From: Roseibium aggregatum IAM 12614 | Lineage (GTDB): Bacteria > Pseudomonadota > Alphaproteobacteria > Rhizobiales > Stappiaceae | Reading direction: 5' to 3' | Assembly (NCBI RefSeq): GCF_000168975.1 | Contig: NZ_AAUW01000004.1 | Location: forward strand, 1-64,000 | DNA length: 64,000 nt | The notes under the pieces: model-generated | Told to the model about the DNA's origin: nothing | The model's database searches: none | What the model saw: the letters and a program-made list of their open reading frames with translations, nothing else | Part shown: positions 53,662-61,885 of the stretch, in pieces | Layout: every line of letters starts with the position of its first letter | Position numbering within the stretch: the first letter of the stretch is position 1 | Position numbers and translations under genes: made by a program

Positions 53662-55655
53662 AGAATTCCTTTCGCACCGATCCGCGGCGGCCATTTCATG
53701 ATTATTCCGCGCTCTGTCGTTGCGATTACGCATTGGGTGAAATGATTGATCGATGCGTATTCCGCGATGAACCGGTCAAGGACAGCCCCCAACAGGAAGG
53801 CGCTCGCGCCTTCGAAGGCCTTGTCATCGAGCGTTATCGTGACTTCCAGACCTCTGGCGACGCCTGTTCCGGATTTTTGTTGCAAACGGCGCACGACCGG
53901 CCTGGTAGACACCGACCGGACGGACTGGGCCTGGCGGTCTGCCGCGCTGTCGGAAAGGGGTGCGAAGACGCTCAACACATCGCGGAAAGACCGGCCGTCG
54001 CGGCCGGCAGCATCGTGAACCAGACCCGTATGGTTCAAGGCCAGAATGTTGATAAGCCGCCAGGCAATGGCGCCGGCATGTCCCTGTTCTCCAAGTCTCT
54101 CATTGTAGGAAAGTAGCGGCGGTCTAGGGGACGTCGGTCCTGCCACGCAGTCCACCTTGAGGCCGGTGTCTTCCAGGATCCGGAAATCCCCAATATCGGA
54201 CTTGTCCGGATTGGTTCCGACGGGAAGATCTGCAGCAAGTGACCGGTTTGACGCCAGTACCTTGAGCGATAACTCCGAAAGGCGTTTCTTGCCCGTCTGC
54301 ATGAGAGCGGCAGCCTGGGCGCCGCTGGAAATGGAGATGAAGGTTTCTGTGCCGATGTAGGGGCTCGGCTGCATGCGCCGGATCTCGGAAGACGACTGAC
54401 GTCTTGGCAGACGGCGGATGGTGTAAAACCACTCGTGACCAGCTTTTTCGGTATCTGGAGCCACACTGTAAAGTGGGTCGACCGGGCGTTTTTCACCGCC
54501 TGAAAAGTGCGCTGACACCTCGGTAACCGCATGTACCTCGTAATCCAGCGGCCGCGTCCGGTCCGTTATGACGGCAAATTCGTGCTGTCCTTTCTTGATC
54601 GGCACCCGGTCTGTCTGCCGCTCGAAAAGATTGACTGCAGGCGCTGAATGAAGTGCGAAGATCTTGCGCTCGACGTGGGCGGGCAAGCGGTTTTCAACTT
54701 CGTCAAAGACGAAGATCAGGTCGAAAGACTTGGCTTTGACCCTGTCCAGATACCGGCGCAACCCTGTAAGGCGGAACCCCAGGAAGCTGCGCGGAAAGTT
54801 GAAATAGTCGCGAAGATGGTCGAAGCCGGTGAAGAGGCGCAGATCATTGTGGAGCAGGGCGTCCTCTTCGTCGAAGCCGAGTTGTTCGATGGCATCGACC
54901 GGCAGACGCTGCAGACTGGACTGACCGAAGGCATCCTCGGTGCGGATGTAGAGCGCAATCGTGTGTCCGAAGATCTGCTCGTAGACCTTCGCCGCCAGAT
55001 CCAGCGGCCCGATCAAGCGGACTGGCAGAGTATCGATCCTGCAACCGGATACCTGGTATTCAGGTTTTTTCAGAGCCTCTTCGGCGGAAACTTCGTTTTC
55101 CGGGTCATCAGACATCCGGTGGGTCATTGTGATCGAAAGGCCAGCGCGAGCCCTTCGGTCTTCGGCCATTTCAGCACCGAGCCCTGACACTTGGGCTGCC
55201 GAACTCAGATACTTTGCCCCCGTCAGCTCAAGCGGCGTGAGAGTAACCGGAGAGGTGAGGGTGAACCGGCAGCGAACCTCGCCCTGCCGTTCGCGAAAAA
55301 CAGCTTCCATGGGGGCATGACGTTCGATCTTTATGCCATTTCGCAGATTTGCGTCGCCGTATTTCGGTGTAATCCGCGCAAGAACGAGAGAGGGTATTGG
55401 CGCCAGCGCGGTGGGATAGAGTTGCTCGAACAGGTTCGAGGTGAATTCGGCGAATTCGTGCTTCATTTTGAGCTGAACGCGCGCCGAAAGGAAAGCGGTG
55501 CCTTCAAGCAGACCGGACAGCATGGGGTCGGATCGATCTTCCAGGAGACCGCCCAGACGTTCGGCAACAGCCGGATAAGCCTCTGCGAACGAGGCTCCCT
55601 GTTCCCGCAGATAGGTCAGTTCCTGGTTGTACAGGTCGAGAAATTCCCGGTTCAT
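53658..55655 (-). CDS. tssF: T6SS baseplate protein TssF
   Basis: Main baseplate wedge protein, 665 residues, usual length about 600. It is recognised by the N-terminal REFLDLYNQELTYLREQGASFAEAYPAVAERLGG, by RDPMLSGLLEGTAFLSARVQLK-type text following, and by GFRLTGLRRYLDRVKAKSFDL. Its ATG overlaps the tssE stop, and its stop overlaps the tssG start, both as ATGA. Such tight coupling suits proteins that assemble in a fixed ratio. No unusual residues noticed. Confidence 0.94.
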   Translation of the reverse strand: MNREFLDLYNQELTYLREQGASFAEAYPAVAERLGGLLEDRSDPMLSGLLEGTAFLSARVQLKMKHEFAEFTSNLFEQLYPTALAPIPSLVLARITPKYGDANLRNGIKIERHAPMEAVFRERQGEVRCRFTLTSPVTLTPLELTGAKYLSSAAQVSGLGAEMAEDRRARAGLSITMTHRMSDDPENEVSAEEALKKPEYQVSGCRIDTLPVRLIGPLDLAAKVYEQIFGHTIALYIRTEDAFGQSSLQRLPVDAIEQLGFDEEDALLHNDLRLFTGFDHLRDYFNFPRSFLGFRLTGLRRYLDRVKAKSFDLIFVFDEVENRLPAHVERKIFALHSAPAVNLFERQTDRVPIKKGQHEFAVITDRTRPLDYEVHAVTEVSAHFSGGEKRPVDPLYSVAPDTEKAGHEWFYTIRRLPRRQSSSEIRRMQPSPYIGTETFISISSGAQAAALMQTGKKRLSELSLKVLASNRSLAADLPVGTNPDKSDIGDFRILEDTGLKVDCVAGPTSPRPPLLSYNERLGEQGHAGAIAWRLINILALNHTGLVHDAAGRDGRSFRDVLSVFAPLSDSAADRQAQSVRSVSTRPVVRRLQQKSGTGVARGLEVTITLDDKAFEGASAFLLGAVLDRFIAEYASINHFTQCVIATTERGIIMKWPPRIGAKGIL

Positions 55656-56203
55656 GCGGTTGCCCCGATAATCTTGATACGGCCAAAGGCAGGATCGACG
55701 TCTGCAACAAATTCACTCGCGACCCGTATCGGATCGCATCGAATTTCAGCCTTGATTAGAAATCTGACCTTGAAGGTCTCGCTTTCGACCTTGTCGTCGC
55801 GCTCCACCTTCAAAGTGCGCGGATCCATGCGAGGTTCGAAATGGAGTAGGGCCTGACGAATGTCCTCGGCAAGACGATTGATGCGGACAGTATCGACGAT
55901 ATGGACAGACAAGTCCGGCAGCCCGTAATTTATGATCGAGCTTTCGACTTCCGGAAAATCGGAAAGATCCTGCGTGGAATTTAGGTTGACCGTGTTGAGG
56001 AGCGCCTGAAGGTCGCGCCGGACTTCGGAAAGCAACGTATGTTCAGAAACGCCGTAGGATCTGGAAAGACGGCGTCCGGACCTCAGACTTCTGCCGCCCT
56101 GTGCCTCTTTTTGCCTGGCTTGAGCGGCCTTGTAGTCCGGGTCGTCCAGTGCACGGAACGCCCACATCAGCGGGGAGTGCATTTTCACATTTGATTTAGC
56201 CAT
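55652..56203 (-). CDS. tssE: T6SS baseplate protein TssE (gp25-like)
   Basis: A 183-residue gp25-like baseplate protein that nucleates the sheath. The conserved part is SEHTLLSEVRRDLQALLNTVNLNS, INYGLPDLS and the DIRQALLHFEPRMDPRTLKV stretch. That last part has the Glu-Pro-Arg typical of the family. The first 45 residues are a basic extension (RQKEAQGGRSLRSGRRL), longer than usual. ATG 56203 is used; the frame is open further up without homology. It follows the hcp terminator, so the tssE-F-G-clpV run needs its own promoter in 56204-56300, where no CRP-like site is seen. Confidence 0.9.
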   Translation of the reverse strand: MAKSNVKMHSPLMWAFRALDDPDYKAAQARQKEAQGGRSLRSGRRLSRSYGVSEHTLLSEVRRDLQALLNTVNLNSTQDLSDFPEVESSIINYGLPDLSVHIVDTVRINRLAEDIRQALLHFEPRMDPRTLKVERDDKVESETFKVRFLIKAEIRCDPIRVASEFVADVDPAFGRIKIIGATA

Positions 56204-56298
56204 TGGCCAAGCCCACGCTGACTGCTGCCCCAGAAACCTTAAAGTATGATCCTTGCGGTGCGGCTTCGAAAGCCGAATTTCCGCAACTGAGGTTCCAA

Positions 56299-56332
56299 CG
56301 AAAAAAGGCTGCCGCACCGAAGCGCGGCAGCC
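56299..56332 (-). terminator. Rho-independent terminator after hcp
   Basis: Stem GGCTGCCGC / GCGGCAGCC (56307-56315, 56324-56332). On the minus strand it is followed by TTTTTT. It lies 16 bases after the hcp stop and separates hcp from tssE. Confidence 0.92.
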
Positions 56333-56347
56333 CTGACGGCCGAAGCC

Positions 56348-56833
56348 TTATTTCTTTTCGTTTGCTGCAATGTCCCAGGCAAACTCGGGAGCTGCCCCTT
56401 TGGAGCCGTCCGGCTTCTGTTCAGTGTAGATGTACTTGTATTCACCGAAGTTCAGCGTGACGCTCTCCGTGATACGGTCGTCGGAACCGCTGCCGCCGGT
56501 CGAAACGTTGGTCACGATGATGTCCTTCATTTCGAGCTTGATGTATTCCAGCGGTACATCACCGGCAGCCTTACGTACGAAAAGTGTGCCTTTGGTGATG
56601 TGCTTGCCGGTCGACACGTGCTGCAGGAGCACGGGAGTGGATTTGTCGACGAACTTGGTGATGCTCAGGTCCTGGAAATGTGCCTTGCCGGAGCCGGAAC
56701 CCGAACCCATGTGGGTGGTACCGGACTGGGAAGCGCCCCAGGACCAGGAAAGAACGTCAATCTTGTCCTTGTGGGTCTTGTCCTGTGCTTCGCCTTTGAT
56801 ACCATCAAGTTCCAGATAAAAATCGACAGCCAT
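56348..56833 (-). CDS. hcp: T6SS tube protein Hcp (TssD)
   Basis: Hexameric tube subunit and secreted chaperone, 161 residues. It starts MAVDFYLELDGIKGEAQD, followed by IDVLSWSWGASQSGTTHMGSGSGSGKAHF, FVDKSTPVLLQHVSTGKHI and a C-terminal VTLNFGEYKYIYTEQ, all typical. ATG 56833 follows AAGGATC; the frame extends to 56884 without homology. It stands after tssC behind a set of three hairpins and before a strong terminator, which fits high, separately tuned expression. No toxin fusion is seen. Confidence 0.95.
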   Translation of the reverse strand: MAVDFYLELDGIKGEAQDKTHKDKIDVLSWSWGASQSGTTHMGSGSGSGKAHFQDLSITKFVDKSTPVLLQHVSTGKHITKGTLFVRKAAGDVPLEYIKLEMKDIIVTNVSTGGSGSDDRITESVTLNFGEYKYIYTEQKPDGSKGAAPEFAWDIAANEKK

Positions 56834-56961
56834 TTTAATAGATCCTTTTGGTTGTTGAGGGCCAGGTAAATGTTCCTGGCTCAAACTCTGCTATTCTTGA
56901 CAACTACCTCGGACCTCTCGGTCCAAACCCCTAAGCGCTTGCGCACCTTGTTTGCACCTCC

Positions 56962-57020
56962 GCCCGGGAAAACCGGGCTGCATCCGGTGAGGATGCTTGC
57001 CGGAGGGCGGGCTGCCGCCC
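56962..57020 (-). promoter_or_regulatory. Three consecutive hairpins between tssC and hcp
   Basis: GCCCGG/CCGGGC (56962-56967, 56973-56978), GCATCC/GGATGC (56980-56985, 56991-56996) and GGGCGG/CCGCCC (57005-57010, 57015-57020), each with a 4-5 base loop. None has a T-run on the minus strand. They look like message-processing or stabilising elements that would raise hcp over tssBC. Confidence 0.55.
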
Positions 57021-57037
57021 ACCGGCAATTCGTGAAA

Positions 57038-58561
57038 TCAGCTGCCGTCTTGCGGAATGCGGGACGCCAGGCTCATGCCGATGTCCATGCCTTCCAGCTG
57101 ATAGTGCGGACGAAGGAAGAACTGAGCCCGGTAATATCCGGGGTTTTCCTCGTCGGGCACGATCGTGACCTTGGCTTCCCGCAGCGGCTTGCGCGCTTTG
57201 GTTTCCTCGGTCGAATTGTCCGGATCACCATCCACGTAGTCCATGATCCAGTCGTTCAGCCAACGCTGAAGCTGCGCTGATTCCTTGGTCGAACCGATCT
57301 TGTTGCGCACCATCACCTTCAGGTAGTGGGCGAAACGAGTGGTCGCGAACATGTAAGGCAGGCGAGCTGACAGGTTGTCCGATGCGGTCGCATCCTTGCC
57401 ATCCGGTCCGGAGAACTGGCGTGGCTTGAATACGGACTGTGCACCAAGGAAGGCAGCCTGATCCGTGTTCTTGCGGTGGATCAGCGGGATCAGACCCAGT
57501 CGGGAGATCTCGTGTTCGCGCCTGTCGGAAATCGCAATTTCCGCAGGGCATTTCTGATCCACACCGCCATCGTCGGTTTCAAAAACGTGGGTTGGCAGGT
57601 TTTCCACCAGACCCCCGCTTTCGACGCCGCGGATACGCACGGTCCAGCCGTATTCCTTGTAGGCACGGTTGACGTTTGCAGCCATGGCGTAAGCCGAACT
57701 CATCCAGGCGTAGTTTTCGTGGCTGTCTTCGCCGAACTCTTCTTCGAAGGCAAATTCTTCCACCGGATCAGACTTTGCACCGTAAGGCTGGCGGGCCAGC
57801 ACACGCGGCATCGTCAGACCCAGGTAACGTGCGTCTTCGGATTCCCGCAGCGTCCGCCACTGGGCATGGATCTCCGTGTCGAAGATCTTGGACAGATCAC
57901 GCTTGGCCGGCAGTTCTGTCCAGCTGTCCATCTGCATGAGCTGCGGATTGGCAGCGGCCAGGAACGGAGCGTGAGCAGCCGAGGAGATCTTCGCCATGCC
58001 GCGCAGCACCGTAATGTCCTGCGGATCGTAGGAAAACTCATAGTCGCCCACGATGCAGCCATAGGGCTGACCGCCCAACTGGCCGAACTCGGCTTCGTAG
58101 ATCTGCTTGAACAGCGGGCTCTGGTCCCACTTGGCGCCACGATAGCTCTTGAACACGCCAGCAAGTTCTTTCTTGGAGATGTTCAGGAATTGCAGCTTCA
58201 GCGATGCATCGGTTTCGGACTGATGGACCAGATAGTCGATGCCGCGCCAGGCGCTTTCCAGCGTCTGGAATTCCGGCGCATGGATGATTTCGTTCACCTG
58301 TGCGGTGAGCTTTTCGTCCAGCTTCGCGATCATCTCGTCGATCGTGTCGTAGACATCTTCCTTGATCAGCGCCTGATCGGACAGAGCTTCGGCCAGAAAG
58401 GTCGACATGGCGTTGTCAACCAGTTGGTTCGCCGTGTCGTTTTCGTTCTTGATCCGGAAGTTCTGCTTCAGGATCGAAGCGAATTCCTCAGGGCTCTTCT
58501 CAACCGCTACTTCGCCGGCTGCTGCGCCACTTGTTTGAGCGCTGGTATCTGTGCTGCTCAT
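57038..58561 (-). CDS. tssC: T6SS sheath large subunit TssC (VipB)
   Basis: The larger sheath protein, 507 residues, which forms the contractile tail with TssB. Family stretches are AWRGIDYLVHQSETDASLKLQFLNISKKEL, FGQLGGQPYGCIVGDYEF, ARYLGLTMPRVLARQPYG, and GENLPTHVFET-like text. FATTRFAHYLKVMVRNKIGS near the end is the conserved core handshake region. It begins directly at the tssB stop (58562) and is therefore cotranslated. A gap of about 200 bases with three hairpins separates it from hcp. No deviation noticed. Confidence 0.95.
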   Translation of the reverse strand: MSSTDTSAQTSGAAAGEVAVEKSPEEFASILKQNFRIKNENDTANQLVDNAMSTFLAEALSDQALIKEDVYDTIDEMIAKLDEKLTAQVNEIIHAPEFQTLESAWRGIDYLVHQSETDASLKLQFLNISKKELAGVFKSYRGAKWDQSPLFKQIYEAEFGQLGGQPYGCIVGDYEFSYDPQDITVLRGMAKISSAAHAPFLAAANPQLMQMDSWTELPAKRDLSKIFDTEIHAQWRTLRESEDARYLGLTMPRVLARQPYGAKSDPVEEFAFEEEFGEDSHENYAWMSSAYAMAANVNRAYKEYGWTVRIRGVESGGLVENLPTHVFETDDGGVDQKCPAEIAISDRREHEISRLGLIPLIHRKNTDQAAFLGAQSVFKPRQFSGPDGKDATASDNLSARLPYMFATTRFAHYLKVMVRNKIGSTKESAQLQRWLNDWIMDYVDGDPDNSTEETKARKPLREAKVTIVPDEENPGYYRAQFFLRPHYQLEGMDIGMSLASRIPQDGS

Positions 58562-59116
58562 TTATGCCTCCTCCGTGCCGTCACCATCTGCCTGCTTATC
58601 GGCAGACGATGCCTTGTCGGCCTCCATCTTCTGAGCGAGTGCCTGCATCAGGGCCGGATCCCGGGTCAGTTCTTCAAGCTGGGAAATTGCCTGAACACGT
58701 CCGTCCATCATGGTGCGCAGCGCGGCAAGGCTACGGCGCGCATCGAGCAATTTCTTCAGCGCAGGGACCTGTTCGGCAACACGGCCAGGGGTAAAGTCAT
58801 CCATGCTCTTGAAACGGAGCTGGACGCTCATCTTGGAATTTTCTTCGCCTGACAGCTTGTCCTTCACAGTAAAGGACGTGCCCGGTTCGATTGCTTCCAT
58901 GCGCTTGGAAAAGTTGTCCATGTCGATGTCGAGGAACTTGCGGTCGTCGATATCGGCTTTTTCGACACCGGGGTTATCGCCGGAAAGGTCCGCCATGATG
59001 CCCATGACGAAAGGCAGTTCTACCTTCTGTTCCGCGTCGAACGGATCTTCGTAGAAAATGTGGACCCGCGGAGGTCTGTTGCGCTTGATAAAGCCTTGCC
59101 CGCTGTTCGATGCCAT
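58562..59116 (-). CDS. tssB: T6SS sheath small subunit TssB (VipA)
   Basis: The smaller sheath protein, 184 residues. SGQGFIKRNRPPRVHIFYEDPFDAEQKVELPFVMGIMADLSG at the start and FLDIDMDNFSKRMEAIEPG are the TssB marks; VQLRFKSMDDFTPGRVAEQVPALKKLLDARR follows. The C-terminal tail is acidic and polar, a likely ClpV recognition region. It opens the tssB-tssC-hcp unit. A gap of 270 bases containing a CRP-like site separates it from tssA upstream. Confidence 0.95.
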   Translation of the reverse strand: MASNSGQGFIKRNRPPRVHIFYEDPFDAEQKVELPFVMGIMADLSGDNPGVEKADIDDRKFLDIDMDNFSKRMEAIEPGTSFTVKDKLSGEENSKMSVQLRFKSMDDFTPGRVAEQVPALKKLLDARRSLAALRTMMDGRVQAISQLEELTRDPALMQALAQKMEADKASSADKQADGDGTEEA

Positions 59117-59386
59117 TGTACTTGCCTTTCATTTTCCTGACCCAGAAGAAAAAGGTCGATTTTAGTAAAATACTAGCGCGTGTCACTTGTTTGCTAATTG
59201 CTGTTCTTTGGTCGGCGCTGCGTTTCGTTGATATCTGTGTACTTCGTTTTTGGGGAACGGGAAGTGATCACGGTCACATGATCGATGGTTTATATTTTTC
59301 TTGAAATATTGAGGACCCGTTGGCGATTGGTGTCAAGTAAGAAGCTGAAAACCCTAGGTAACATGCGGGTTGTATATCCTGTTGGC
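59117..59386 (-). promoter_or_regulatory. AT-rich control region ahead of tssB
   Basis: A 270-base gap, noticeably more AT-rich than the flanking genes. It holds a CRP-like site (59263-59278, AGTGATCACGGTCACA, 9 of 10 matches) whose near edge is 147 bases upstream of the tssB ATG. The distance is long for direct activation at a single promoter, unless the start of transcription lies well upstream. No terminator for tssA is seen. Confidence 0.55.
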
Positions 59387-60670
59387 TTACTCCTCTTCGG
59401 GCCTCAGAAACAGGTTGAGAAGACCGGTAAATGACCCAGAACTCATGTTTTGCGCTTCGTCCAGCAACAAGGGTATCGGGCTGGTGGGTTCATTGGAGGT
59501 ATAGTACCCCTTGACCGTCGAGATTCCCCTCATGGCGTCATTCCGGCTTTCAATCACCATCACCGCAAAATTGTCGATTTCACCCAGGTCCCGATCACCG
59601 CTGTCATTCAGGTCGACAAGACGGTCGTTGGAAAGCTGAAGGCCGCTTGCGCCCAGTATCAAGGCAACGTCGTCGAACCGGCGTGGCATCAGGATTTTCA
59701 GGGCGTCCAGATAGGACTTGCCGACAAGGCCGCGCGCTTCACGGACGAGAAAAAGAGCAGGGTGCGAAGGTTCCCGGGTGGCGAAGTATTCTTCGACCGC
59801 GTCCAGAATGAGTTTCGCCTGGGCTGCGTTCTTGATTTCAGACTGAGCCGCCTGCGGGGCCACGGCTTCTGCCGCGTTCGAACCGTCGTCATCTTTAGCT
59901 GACGATTTCGTCTCTTCCGGCGAGAGGCGTCCGAGGCGAGTGTTCAGCTCGACGTTCATCTCCTTCAGGAGCGTTGTCAAAGCCTCGTAGTTGGGAGGCG
60001 CAGCCTTGGCACCACTTGCCTTCAGCTTCTCGGTACACAGGTCGGCAATCGCCTGAAGCTCATCCGGAAGGTCGCCAAGATCCTTGAGAATCTCTTCAAT
60101 GGCCTCTTGTTCAAGTTCGCCAGACGTAAGCGCAGCCTCGATCGCACCGAGCGAAATCGTATGCTCGTCCGCACGGGCCGTTGCCTCGCCGGTGGCAATC
60201 TGAATGGCGCGAAAGCTGATCGGTCCGGTCCGGCGGGTCTTGAGCAACGGCGCTGCCTCCAGCGGAAGCACGACAGTGGGCCTGTTATTCAGAGACTCAA
60301 GTGCACCGATCCGTTCCATGTGACCGAAATCGGCATCGCTCGGATGAACCTCATCCCAATGATTTTCCAGCAGCTTGCGGATGATCCGTACCGTGTTTGC
60401 AAACGTATGGACCTGCCCGCTTAGCAGGCTGAACTGAGCGAGAATGACGAGCAGTCTCAGGTCTCTGGACTGCTTCAGAAAGCCGTCCATCTGCTTGAAG
60501 AGATCGGTGAAGTCGATCTCTGACCGGTCGAATTCGCTGAACCGTTCAGGCAGCAGTTCCTCACACGAATCCAGCAATGCTGCGAAGGCTGGCTCTGTGT
60601 CATATAGGTCCGGCCCGCAGCCTGCACCCGGCGCAACTTCAGTGCCGTAGGTTTCCGGATCGAAATTCAT
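59387..60670 (-). CDS. tssA: T6SS assembly protein TssA (ImpA family)
   Basis: Cytoplasmic protein that starts baseplate and tail building, 427 residues. The N-terminal ImpA domain is visible: DLYDTEPAFAALLDSCEELLPERFSEFDRSEIDFTDLF, SRDLRLLVILAQFSLLSG and LENHWDEVHPSDADFG. The C-terminus has NEPTSPIPLLLDEAQNM, the conserved tail of the ImpA type with a Pro-Ile-Pro turn. An alanine-rich acidic linker (about 270-300) divides the halves. It is read leftward, 116 bases after the ompA-like gene, beyond two hairpins. Confidence 0.92.
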   Translation of the reverse strand: MNFDPETYGTEVAPGAGCGPDLYDTEPAFAALLDSCEELLPERFSEFDRSEIDFTDLFKQMDGFLKQSRDLRLLVILAQFSLLSGQVHTFANTVRIIRKLLENHWDEVHPSDADFGHMERIGALESLNNRPTVVLPLEAAPLLKTRRTGPISFRAIQIATGEATARADEHTISLGAIEAALTSGELEQEAIEEILKDLGDLPDELQAIADLCTEKLKASGAKAAPPNYEALTTLLKEMNVELNTRLGRLSPEETKSSAKDDDGSNAAEAVAPQAAQSEIKNAAQAKLILDAVEEYFATREPSHPALFLVREARGLVGKSYLDALKILMPRRFDDVALILGASGLQLSNDRLVDLNDSGDRDLGEIDNFAVMVIESRNDAMRGISTVKGYYTSNEPTSPIPLLLDEAQNMSSGSFTGLLNLFLRPEEE

Positions 60671-60693
60671 TCGTGCTCCCCAGCCCGGTATGC

Positions 60694-60766
60694 ATTCCGG
60701 TTGTGTGTCCGGAATAGGACCCGTTTATAGTTCAGGAGACCCGGACCGGAAAGCTTACCGGCCCGG
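60694..60766 (-). promoter_or_regulatory. Two hairpins between the ompA-like gene and tssA
   Basis: ATTCCGG / CCGGAAT (60694-60700, 60709-60715, 8-base loop) and an imperfect CCGGACCGG / CCGGCCCGG (60741-60749, 60758-60766). The second has a T-run only on the plus-strand side, so it is not a clear terminator for the leftward message. Confidence 0.4.
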
Positions 60767-60786
60767 CTTTTTGGAAGTGTGGATGG

Positions 60787-61491
60787 TTACTGTTCAAGCA
60801 CGAGCTTGCTCTCGACGCGGCGGTTGGCCGGGTCGTTGACGTCGGCAACCTTTGGCCGTGTTTCACCGTAGGCAACGGTTTTCAGACGATCCCGGCTGAC
60901 CCCGAGGTTGACCAGGAACTGTGTGACAGCCTGGGCCCGGTCTTCGGACAGACGCTGGTTGTAAGAGGTTGAGCCGATTCCATCCGTGTGGCCTTCGATG
61001 ACGAAGGTGGCTTTGGCCAGGTCCGGGTCGTTGATGCCCTTGGCGAACTCGCGCAGGTTTGCCTGTGCGGACGGGCTGAGCCGTGCCGACGCATATTCAA
61101 AGGAAACCAGCAGGTTGAAGGCAGCGTCGATGGCGTTGGTCTCCGGGTCGACCACAAGGGTCTGCTCGGTTTCACCGCCATCGGACTTTGCGCCATCCTG
61201 GGAGACGGCAACCTGGCCACCTTCATCCGGTTTTGCATTCGGATTACACTCGTCCCGTGTTCCGATGCACAGCGCGCGGGTTCCGCCAGCCGGCTTCAGC
61301 GAACGCGTCTTCAGCTGCTTGAAGTGCTTGCTGACTTCATCGGCCGAGTAGGTGGCATCCTGCGCAAGCACAGGGGCCGAAGCCAAGACCGGCAATATGG
61401 TGGCAAGCGAAATTGAGGCAGCCAGCAACGAGCGGCGAAGGCCGGAGCGAGCGGCCGGGTTTCGGGCGAGCGAAGAAACAAAAAGGGTCAC
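60787..61491 (-). CDS. OmpA-family peptidoglycan-binding protein
   Basis: A 234-residue exported protein. The signal RSLLAASISLATILPVLASAPVLAQ is followed by a short linker with one Cys pair (CIGTRDEC). The OmpA-like domain follows: LLVSFEYASARLSPSAQANLREFA, VIEGHTDGIGSTSYNQRLSEDRAQAV and GETRPKVADVNDPANRRVE. The last two hold the diaminopimelate-binding Asp and Arg. The start is GTG 61491 with AGGGAGG nine bases before it; the frame runs on to 61632 without a ribosome site. It may anchor the T6SS to the cell wall, as TagL does. Confidence 0.88.
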   Translation of the reverse strand: MTLFVSSLARNPAARSGLRRSLLAASISLATILPVLASAPVLAQDATYSADEVSKHFKQLKTRSLKPAGGTRALCIGTRDECNPNAKPDEGGQVAVSQDGAKSDGGETEQTLVVDPETNAIDAAFNLLVSFEYASARLSPSAQANLREFAKGINDPDLAKATFVIEGHTDGIGSTSYNQRLSEDRAQAVTQFLVNLGVSRDRLKTVAYGETRPKVADVNDPANRRVESKLVLEQ

Positions 61492-61885
61492 GATTTCAAT
61501 CCTCCCTTGTGGAGTGTTCAAATGCGATAGCGCATTGGGCGTCGAAATGGATCGTGCCATATGGATAAGAATAATAGTGTGGCGAAAGTCACTAAAGTGC
61601 GATTTGATGTCAGTATGTCGTTTTATCGGCAAGAAGCAAGAGGAGAGCTGTTGGGGTAAGGTTGCTGAGTTGGGTTAATATTTAAAAGCAGCAGGCGATG
61701 TTTTTGCCGCAGTTTGGGAAGGGGGAGGTGTCCTCTTCGCCACAAAAGGGTTTGAAGTTTAAAGTATTTGCATCAAATGTGTTGGTGAGCACACTATTTT
61801 TGCCGGAAACGCCCTAGTATCTGAAACAAGGTAGCCTCCCGGCTGCCAGATGCAGAAAACCGCGTTATTTCCGAGGAGACCTTTC
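61492..61885. promoter_or_regulatory. Divergent control region ompA-like / vgrG with two weak CRP-like sites
   Basis: A 394-base gap without a gene. Two sites match the CRP consensus at 8 of 10 positions: TGTGGCGAAAGTCACT (61578-61593, 87 bases from the ompA-like GTG) and TGTGTTGGTGAGCACA (61778-61793, 93 bases from the vgrG GTG). They face the two genes almost symmetrically. Each alone is weak evidence. Confidence 0.45.

Noticed and set aside
59110-59304. A 64-residue plus-strand frame in the tssB control region
   Set aside because: It overlaps the tssB start and the CRP-like site, with no ribosome site.
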